From positions 62,001 to 126,000 of the forward strand of contig JARBJD010000034.1 in NCBI GenBank assembly GCA_033064195.1: 64,000 nt of DNA. Reading direction: 5' to 3'. Position 1 is the first letter of the stretch. The number at the start of each line of letters is the position of its first letter. Below are positions 56,801 through 64,000 of the stretch, piece after piece. The translations under genes were made by a program, and so were the position numbers. Origin of the DNA: Blattamonas nauphoetae (taxonomy: Eukaryota > Preaxostyla > Oxymonadida). A model generated the notes under the pieces. That model was given only the letters and a program-made list of their open reading frames with translations. It was not told where the DNA came from and made no database searches.

Positions 56801-57756
56801 GCAAATTCGAAGAGAGCAAAAATGGAACCCTGCTGGTGGACGAAGGAGGTTCGCTGTACGTCTCCAACTCAGATTTCGTGCAAAGCACAACAACGTTCCA
56901 GTCGATCACTCACACACTCCAAGGCAGCTGTCAGAACTCGCATCTCCTCCTCGCTGATAACAATCTCATCGACGGCAAAAGCTACCTTCATCCATCTCTT
57001 CTCTGCGATTCGTCCTGTCGCGACAATTCAGAACGGAACGGGACTTTCAAATGCTCTCTGCAGGAGACAGCAGAGCTCACGTTTGATTTGAAAGAACTGA
57101 ACGCGACAGACTGGCCGATACTACCAGCGATCACGATGAAGGGTGAGGGTGTGGGGTTATACAAGCCGATCATGCTGGTTGAGTGTGGGGAGAGAAAAGA
57201 GGCGAAGAATGATGGATGGAGGTTCGGATGTGAGAACGAGAAAACAAGAAATGGGGATTTCTTCACAAATCGATCTTTCTCGTCCTCTTTTTCTTTCTTT
57301 CCGACTGCAAATCTGTCTCAAGACAGCTCTCCCCTCTCAGTCGATCGCTCTCCACTCACTCTCGAACACTCATTCCAACAAACAGACCTTTCTATCACTG
57401 TCGATTCCCAAACCATCATCTTCCGCTCTCCCCCTCTCAACCTGTCCGGCCTGTCCCCCACATCCATCCCAAAGAGCATCAACATCTCTGTGTCGACTGA
57501 TGGAGGCGTCACATTCCTCCCAAACTCTCCTCACACTTTGCTAATCGTCGAGAATTCCCGCAAGTCGTACACAACACTCATTGTCACACTCGCTTCAGTG
57601 TTCGGGTCGATCTTGTTGGTGGGAGCTGTGATTGTGATTGTTGTGTGTATTGTGCGGGTCAAGCGGAGGAATCAGAGGTGGAAGAGATTCAGTCATTTTG
57701 CCTCGGTGAACACTCAGGAGAATGGGTTCATGAAGAATTACAGCTACTTCGACTAA
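50823..57756 (+). CDS. giant beta-helix type I surface protein, 2 exons, 2,298 residues
   Basis: ATG 50823 gives signal peptide MLLFLLFCNYLHSYRVP (a longer in-frame start at 50721 would bury it). Intron 51152-51188 (37 nt) links it to the long second exon. The ectodomain is a long series of short strands with Asn ladders and GGA/GGG turns (LSGGALSF, DGGAILVE-type, NMGGAVWTNR, KGGALFAQT, SGDGGAVTL) and hundreds of Ser/Thr/Asn, as in pectin-lyase-fold polymorphic membrane proteins. Near the C-terminus lies a membrane helix (LIVTLASVFGSILLVGAVIV, ~2235-2258), a basic stop-transfer (RVKRRNQRWKR) and a 25-residue tail ending KNYSYFD. Unlike the array genes it has no Lys/Glu tail. Role in adhesion is inferred only. 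Confidence 0.85.
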
Positions 57757-57917
57757 CACTATATTGTCTTGATTCTGCGTTTATTTTTCATTTCATTCTG
57801 TGATATGTGGAGATACTCGCTGTTCACTCAAAGATATTGGTCATCTTGAATGGGCGCTCTTCTCGAAAGTTTCTGACAAACTTACCATGTAAAGGGCATG
57901 ATCGAAGTGGTCGCTCT

Positions 57918-59009
57918 ATGAACTGCTCATCTTTTCATGAAAAGATTGTCCATGATCCGAGTATCTCAACCGATCCTGGCTCTGATCGGATGATCGTTCT
58001 ATTGCACGAACCATTCCTGAATTTCGATTCGATCACCAGATTGTCATTCGAGGATAAATCGACGATTTACTATTCACTTGTAACCCTCGTGAAAGCGGAA
58101 TACCCATTTAGCAATGCCCTTCAAGACAGAGCGGTACGGTTTTTGAAAAGCCTCGAACCGCACATTGGCGACCGCGAACTCGCGGCGAACCTCGTTACTG
58201 ACCTCGTTCTCTCTTCAGCTGGACCATCTTCCGGCTTTATTGCGAGCATTGTGACTCTTTTATCATCTCCTCACTCGACTGTGGTTGCAGCAGCGCTATC
58301 ATTTCTTTCGGAAACAAGAAAATGGTTACCAACAGGCCTCAAATGTCGTCTGGTGGAATCAGATCTCATCGCAAATGTCTTAGCGGTTATTCAACCCCAT
58401 ACTCTGCCAATCTCGGGAAATGAGGAGATATTCGTCACTCTTATCTGGGACATCACGCAATGCCTCTTCCTCACGTATCAACATTATCTCAAACAACTAG
58501 GCATCAATACTGCAATAGAAAAATACAACCATCGTGAAATGATCTTTCAGAAGGTCGTGATTCCATCGTCTCAGTTCATGATGATTCTGATCTCAAATCG
58601 ACACATTCTCGATGGAAAGTTGTTCGATACCTTTATATCTCTATTGGCCATCTTCATTCAAATATGCCCATATCATCGACCAACGTTGGAATTTGTTCTT
58701 ACCTCTCCGATTGTGATGGCATTGTCAAGTTGTCTCTCGTTTGTCGAAAACGACGAACGTCTCTGGTTGACTCTCCGCAACATCATCAATTTGCCGTCCG
58801 AATGGCAGGCACAAAGGAATGAAGTTCGACAATCTGGGAAACGGATGATGCAAGCTCTGATTTCAGAAGGTTTCGAAAACTCACTCGAACAGATGAGAAC
58901 GCACGAGAAAAGTGGCGAAGATGGAAACTATACTGCCGATGAGAGTCATCGATTCATGCGATTGTTGGGTCGAATGAGAATTAGTGGTGATCAGTTTCAT
59001 CTCAAATGA
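57918..59009 (+). CDS. orphan helical-repeat family protein (subfamily B), tandem copy 1
   Basis: 363 residues from ATG 57918, which matches the short N-termini of paralogs; an open frame extends upstream to 57807. Landmarks: STIYYSLVTLVKAEYPFSNA, RAVRFLKSLEPHIGDREL, SSGFIASIVTLLSSPHSTVV, HREMIFQKVVIPSSQFMMIL, SNRHILDGK, CPYHRPTLEFVLTSPIVMAL, GKRMMQALISEGFENSLEQM. Followed within 60 bp by a conserved downstream tract that also follows the next gene, so gene and flank were duplicated together. Confidence 0.85.
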   Translation: MNCSSFHEKIVHDPSISTDPGSDRMIVLLHEPFLNFDSITRLSFEDKSTIYYSLVTLVKAEYPFSNALQDRAVRFLKSLEPHIGDRELAANLVTDLVLSSAGPSSGFIASIVTLLSSPHSTVVAAALSFLSETRKWLPTGLKCRLVESDLIANVLAVIQPHTLPISGNEEIFVTLIWDITQCLFLTYQHYLKQLGINTAIEKYNHREMIFQKVVIPSSQFMMILISNRHILDGKLFDTFISLLAIFIQICPYHRPTLEFVLTSPIVMALSSCLSFVENDERLWLTLRNIINLPSEWQAQRNEVRQSGKRMMQALISEGFENSLEQMRTHEKSGEDGNYTADESHRFMRLLGRMRISGDQFHLK

Positions 59010-59225
59010 CGCGTCGAACCCGCCTCTATCGAATGACTCCAACTCACTTCTGCGGATTCACCTCGGATGTTGGGAATGTACTGATTGCTGGTGCAGACCA
59101 ACAGATTCTGGGATCGCCTCCAATCGTCAAGAAATGGTTTGCTCTTTTGGGTTCGTCGTTCTCTACGAGGCTGTCTTTGACTGTCACATCGTCAACCGTC
59201 CTCTCTCCAAGCAAGTCATGGCGTC
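57918..59225 (+). repeat. tandem duplication, copy 1 (partner 60297-61605)
   Basis: The gene plus ~215 bp of 3' flank recurs about 2.4 kb to the right. The flank part shares CCTCGGATGTTGGGAATG, TCTTTTGGGTTCGTCGTTCT and GTCAACCGTCCTCTCTCCAA. Confidence 0.75.
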
Positions 59226-60296
59226 CCTGACCGATGCATTGTGACGAGTTTATCTTTCCCAATTTCGACTTTTGAACCATCTCAAACCAACATCTCGTTT
59301 ATCTCGTCGAAATGGGATGCACCCCATATTCTAGCCATTCCACAGCCATCGACGATTGGTTTCATGATCCCACCGCTCGTTGACTATCCTCTCACTCGTT
59401 ATTCTCGTTCCTAGAGCCGATCCCCAGACAACCCTCCGAAATCGAAAATACCAGCACTCTTGTCGAGTGTGTTGGTCCACATGGGGTTGACTCTGCATGC
59501 TGCATCGTCGGGGATGGAACAACTTGTTGCGCAACAGGTTCCTGCCATTCGAGAACGTCTTCTTTTCTCGAAGCGAAAAGGAGGGTCAACTACTCTCGAA
59601 AACACAGATCTGATGACGAGTCTGGAAAATGTCCAAGTTGGATAGTCAATAGCCGGAAAGGAAGGACGGAAGAGACCCACGAGGCGCTGTTCAATTGACA
59701 CTTTTGGAAGACTCAATGTTCGCTCGATTTCTCGCCCTTTGGACTGTGCATGCGTTGAATCGCTGTTCAGACGATTCACAACTCCATCACGCCAACACTC
59801 CTCCAAACGAGCTCTCTTCTCAACACTGTCGTCACTCTCTTCAGATCGCCGTCCATTCCACTCCAAACGATGGAATGGACTCCGCAACTCGGCTGGCACA
59901 ATCGGAACTGGAATGGCCAGCCATCTCGCTCCTCTGTTGGATTGAGGGGTGAACTTCATCGCTCGTCGACTGATCCGACCGAACGCACTTCCACCACTCG
60001 CCACAACTCTGTCGACACGCACTGGCATTGTTGTTTTCAACATCGTTGGAGAACATCAAGTTTGGGAGATGCAGATGTCTGAGGAGGAACAGGAACTCCT
60101 CCACCGACCTCGTGCTTGGACAGAACAACCGTGCACCCAGTGTCTGGTTCCTCGTCTGCGGAATGTTTCATCTGATGCTCCATTTCATTTTTGTGTTTGC
60201 CTTGATTGTATTTCAAAACACAATTCGGCTATCGTTCAACAGGTTTGTTTGGAATCTGTGAATCTCGACCAATGGGATGATCCAACACTCATTTCC
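59010..60296. other. spacer with conserved 3' flank and unresolved open frames
   Basis: 59062-59215 is the conserved flank. Beyond it lie a 210-codon minus-strand frame (60043-59411) and an open plus-strand frame running into the next gene from 59949 (with CTQC and CLDC pairs near 60130-60210). Neither has a recognisable family, and they overlap on opposite strands; at most one is real. The plus frame might extend the next gene's N-terminus by 116 residues. Confidence 0.35.
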
Positions 60297-61418
60297 ATGA
60301 ACGACGAATCCTTTGCTTTGAATTCAATCATTGATGCCGATTTGAGTGATACTTCCGAATCCCCTTCAACTCTCAATCCATTGCGAGAACCTTTCCTGAA
60401 TTACATCTCGAAGCCAGAATGGACGTTTGAGTACAAATCAGCCGTTTACCGTTCCCTTATTGCCCTCGTGAAAGGACAGTATCCATTTGACGATGCCCTT
60501 CAAGACAGAGCTGCCCAATTTTTGAAGAGTCTCGAACCGAGTTGGTCCGAACATGATTTTGCATCAAAACTCGTGACAGACATCGTGCCCTCTTCAGCCG
60601 GATCGCCTTCTGGCTTTATTGAGAGCATTATCACTCTGTTGTCGTCTCCACACTCGATTGTGGTCGAAGCAACGTTGTCGTTCGTCTACGAAACAACATT
60701 GCATTCATCTCGTGCAAATCGATGTCAAATCGTCGAATCAGATCTCATGAACAATCTTTTAGCAACTTTTCAACCTCACACACTTCCAATTTTGGGAAAT
60801 GAAAAGATTATCTCCAATCTGATCATCATTCTCAGGAATTGCGTCTCCCTCGCCGATCTTTTGACTCCCGTTTTCCTCGGCATCTATTCAACAGTCAATA
60901 ACTTCAACCATCGTGAAATGATCTTTCAGAAGGTTGTGCTCCCATCGTCTCAATTTGTGACATTTCTGATCTCAAATCGACACATCATCAATGGAGACTT
61001 ATTCGATAACTTCATGTTTCTGTTGGTCAGATTCATTGACATAGGTCCATTCCATCGACCAATATTGGAGTTCGTTCTTGCTTCTCCGATTGTGATGGCA
61101 TTCTCAAGTTGTCTCGCCTTGGTCGAATCGCATTCCTCCCTCCACATCAATCTCCACACCATCCGCGCCTCAATCGGAGATTGGAAGAAAGAAGGCGCAG
61201 AAGTGGTTCAATCTGGACGACGGTCGATGCAAGCTCTAATTTCGGAAGGCTTCGAAGACACACTCGAACAGACGCTGATGCACAAAAAGAGCGGAACTTT
61301 TGGTTTCAGTGTTGTCGAAGATTGCTTGCCACTCTCAAAATTGATGGGATCGAATGTGAAATTGACTGAAAACGATGATGACGAAGACAGTGTCAGCTGG
61401 GTTGCCCTTCTCGAATGA
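60297..61418 (+). CDS. orphan helical-repeat family protein (subfamily B), tandem copy 2
   Basis: 373 residues from ATG 60297 (MNDESFALNSIIDADL). Landmarks: SAVYRSLIALVKGQYPFDDA, RAAQFLKSLEPSW, SPSGFIESIITLLSSPHSIV, HREMIFQKVVLPSSQFVTFL, SNRHIINGD, GPFHRPILEFVLASPIVMAF, EGFEDTLEQTLMHKKSG. The closest relative is the gene directly upstream. The acidic end (ENDDDEDSVSW) is absent there. Confidence 0.85.
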   Translation: MNDESFALNSIIDADLSDTSESPSTLNPLREPFLNYISKPEWTFEYKSAVYRSLIALVKGQYPFDDALQDRAAQFLKSLEPSWSEHDFASKLVTDIVPSSAGSPSGFIESIITLLSSPHSIVVEATLSFVYETTLHSSRANRCQIVESDLMNNLLATFQPHTLPILGNEKIISNLIIILRNCVSLADLLTPVFLGIYSTVNNFNHREMIFQKVVLPSSQFVTFLISNRHIINGDLFDNFMFLLVRFIDIGPFHRPILEFVLASPIVMAFSSCLALVESHSSLHINLHTIRASIGDWKKEGAEVVQSGRRSMQALISEGFEDTLEQTLMHKKSGTFGFSVVEDCLPLSKLMGSNVKLTENDDDEDSVSWVALLE

Positions 61419-61605
61419 CACCACAATCATTTCTGTGGACTCTCCTCGGATGTTGGGAATGCTCTGATTGCTGATGCAGACGAACAGACAATCTGCGATC
61501 GCCTCCAACCGTCTAGAAATAATGTTCTCTTTTGGGTTCGTCGTTCTCAACGCGGATGTCTGTGATTGTCACATTGTCAACCGTCCTCTCTCCAATCAAT
61601 TCCTT
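60297..61605 (+). repeat. tandem duplication, copy 2 (partner 57918-59225)
   Basis: See the flank landmarks named for copy 1, found here at about 61442-61600. Confidence 0.75.
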
Positions 61606-62179
61606 GCGTCACTAAACGGGACATTCTGACAAGATTTTCTTTCGCAATCTCGACTTTTCAACAATCTCAACGACACTTCTCGTTTTCTCGTCAAACTGGG
61701 ATAAAACAGCGACTATCAGAACCTTATCGAAACCCTCAACCCAATCCATGTCACGAAACTTCATCTCCTCTCCACTTGTCCACAAAACGGTGATCCAATC
61801 AGATATCATTTTTTTCACATGGTTCAAGGCCACCGATTTGTTTGTTTATTTCGATTCATCGGAAGACATACTCAAAATCATGTCGTAATCAACAAAAATG
61901 AAGGACGTTGTCTTTCCATTCAAGTAACCCACAATTGTGGATGTGTCTCTCAAAACATTCGCAATCCACGCTCCTCGAAATCGAGACGATCCACTCAACC
62001 CCGTCTATCCCGCGGAACCCCCAAAAACTTACCCTAACACCCACCTCCCTCCTCCAGAGCCTCCCCAGCCAGAATCCTTTTTCCATCCAATCCAACCATC
62101 AGCACCTCCAGCGGAAGAACGCGAGACACTCGTCGTCGAACCATCCGCACCGACTGCGGAAGAGGAAGCAAGCCACGAG
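61419..62179 (+). other. flank plus an upstream relative of the kinase-like gene's N-terminus
   Basis: After the duplicated flank (to ~61605), 61606-61890 shows nothing. From 61893 a segment MKDVVFPFK, TAA, PTIVDVSLKTFAIHAP reads into Pro-rich text (PPPEPPQPESFFHPIQPSAP) in frame with the next gene. It mirrors the segment at 62189 (MKKDAVFPFKQPTIVDVPHK), where the TAA position is CAA. So this is a duplicated N-terminal module with a stop, lying upstream of the usable start. Confidence 0.5.
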
Positions 62180-64000
62180 ATGACAGAAATGAAGAAGGAT
62201 GCTGTCTTTCCATTCAAACAACCTACAATTGTGGATGTGCCTCACAAAACAATCACAATGGACGCTCCTCCAGTTCAACCAACCTGAATTGTTCTGCCAT
62301 CCGCTCCGACTGAGGAAGAAGAAAAACAGGCAGACGAGGATTTGCATCAACCGAGCGAAGTCGCTGAGTCCATCGAGGAAGGACGGCACGCACAGGAACA
62401 CCGAAAACGAGGGCTGTCGCGAGCATCGTCCTCATTTCCTCTGACTCAGCCAGAAGAAGAGAACGAAAGGCGTCTTGCGCTTGATGACGTTGTGAAGGAC
62501 GCCGAACAGCGCTGGGACGAGAGGGAAGGGTCAGCGAAAAGCGCCGTCCAGCAGTTGACCCAAATGGAGCTGTTTCAGATCGACCGCGAAGAACAGATGC
62601 CCAAAATCGACGAAGACCTGACAGAGCAATATGAGAAAGACTTGAGAGCGATGAAAGATCCGTTCGATCGAGCGTTGAGGGAGCAGGATGAACGAGAGGC
62701 AGAACTGGATTTGTTGGCTGAAGAAGGACACGACATGAAACAAACGTGGCAGGAACAGATCCAAGAAACAGTTGACTTGATCAGACACGAAAAGGAGGAT
62801 CTACTGAAAGCGATGGCCGAGTGCAGAGAGGAGAAAGAGAAGGAACGGGGCAGGATCGACGAGAGTGGACGAATCGAAAGAAGACGTCTTTCAGAAGCTG
62901 TCGATGCTCTCCGTGAAGAACTTGGCTCACTCCAATATCAGATTCAGATTCTCAAAGAGGAGAAAGCGAAGCTCCAAGAAACTCGCCCAAAGGCAGCCAC
63001 ACAGCCTCAACAACAACCGCTCTCGCCTCGCTGGGAAACCACCATCGGCAAGACACGCCAATCACATCAAATCTTGTCCACCCCATTTTCCAGACAGTCA
63101 GATCGTGGCCCAACAGCCACTCCGATTTCACCGTCGTCGTTCCTCGGTTTGGACACCGATACTCGTAAAGATCAGACGGCCGAAGTGGAATTGTCAAGAA
63201 TTTTTTCATGGCAAATTATGTTTAAGGGTATAGATCGAAATTATCTCACCATGACACAGAAACAAAACTGGCCAATTCCACAAGGCTGTATGTATTTTAC
63301 TCTGCTGTAAGATCATTTTTCCCGATTGCATTTCAGACAAGCTTGTTCGTTCAATAGATGAAAAAGGAGCTCGTCCGGTACTTCAAATCAAGGAATATTC
63401 AACCGGAAAGTCCTTTGCACTGAAATTATTTCCTGGTGGTTATGAGGAGGACCAAAAACTTGGGGCGAATGAAGTGTTGCTTCTGGAGCGATTCAGACAT
63501 CCTCGAATTGTTGGATTGCACGAATCGGTAGTGATGGGAACTTGTCATGCAATTGTTATGGATCTTGGAGCTCGTAATTTGAAAGACTTGATGATGGATT
63601 ATGAATCTCGGAATGAACTGATTCCTCTTGAGGATTCGTCTCATTTTAAAATCATCCTTCACATCTTCTCTGATTGAATTGCAAATCCCATTTTTCATAT
63701 CTTTTACAGGTTACTGTTCAGATATGCATTGACATTGCAGAAGGGCTGTGTGTGCTGCACAACCATCCAACACACCCAACAACTCATGGAAATCTAAGAC
63801 CTGAGAATGTTCTTCTGACCAAGGATAACCGTACAATGCTCTGTGTGACTTCTTTTATCAATTATTCTCTTTTTTATTTGTTCTTTTCACCTTTTGTCGC
63901 ATCTTCGCCATCACTTTTTCAATTCCTTTTCTCGATCTCAGGTGATTTAGAAATGAGTGCATATCGAGGATACAGACTGTATACAGTAATGGAGAAGAAA
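62180..64000 (+). CDS. coiled-coil protein with C-terminal protein-kinase-like domain (runs off the window)
   Basis: Starts provisionally at ATG 62180. A TGA at 62285-62287 lies in frame; a 42-nt GT-AG segment (62273-62314) would remove it without changing frame, though its acceptor is poor. Next is a long Glu/Arg/Asp-rich coiled coil (about 62450-62990), a linker, then introns 63288-63336 (49 nt, donor GTATGT), one ending at about 63710 whose donor I could not place, and 63831-63941 (111 nt). The kinase part shows FALKLF (VAIK-like Lys), HPRIVGLHE, and a catalytic loop reading HGNLRPENVLL where active kinases have HRDLKPEN. The catalytic Asp is therefore Asn, which suggests a pseudokinase. 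DFG lies beyond the window. Confidence 0.65.

Noticed and set aside
59411-60043. 210-codon minus-strand frame as a gene
   Set aside because: Arg-rich text without domain features and opposed by plus-strand frames of similar quality; kept only as unresolved.

Overview
The window looks like nuclear DNA of an anaerobic protist. The best guess is the oxymonad Blattamonas nauphoetae or a close relative (Preaxostyla, Metamonada). This rests on my memory of its large families of surface beta-helix proteins and of an orphan family whose N-terminus carries a motif like FLNWDEQEPE; no search was run. Sequence-level support: genes are dense on both strands, introns are GT-AG and often only 31-43 nt, all three standard stop codons end genes, and a flavodoxin-ferredoxin fusion of bacterial type is present.

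Layout. 1-2.1 kb holds only a broken coiled-coil remnant and a tRNA-like element. 2.2-4.45 kb is a surface-protein gene split inside its signal peptide by a 1,380-bp transposon that is mostly two ~565-bp inverted repeats, with a TA target duplication. 4.8-7.2 kb and 12.2-14.4 kb are an inverted pair of coiled-coil/SPRY-like genes with conserved introns. Between and after them lie eight members of an orphan helical-repeat family (starts near 7.3, 9.9, 16.9, 16.9, 19.8, 22.4, 57.9 and 60.3 kb), a 595-residue membrane protein, a Tc1-type transposase fragment (14.7-15.0 kb) and the flavodoxin-ferredoxin gene (20.1-21.0 kb).

22.5-41.6 kb is a tandem array: three ~4.45-kb units and one ~5.8-kb unit, each a large type I surface protein with a Lys/Glu-rich cytosolic tail. 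The last unit keeps about 1.49 kb of Ig-like modules that the others lack. Many reading-frame differences sit at homopolymer runs, so assembly error is a live explanation. 42-64 kb is ordinary single-copy DNA: a large helical protein with four introns, an Ser/Pro-rich protein with a C-terminal OB-like domain, a five-exon nitroreductase, a FAM133-like RS protein, a 2,298-residue beta-helix surface protein, a tandem pair of the orphan family, and a coiled-coil/kinase-like gene running off the right edge.

How it fits together: most coding capacity goes to membrane-anchored beta-helix proteins and to one helical orphan family, both expanding by local duplication. The two redox proteins (nitroreductase and flavodoxin-ferredoxin) fit an anaerobic flavin/iron-sulphur metabolism. 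No operon logic, CRISPR, rRNA or complete autonomous transposon was seen.
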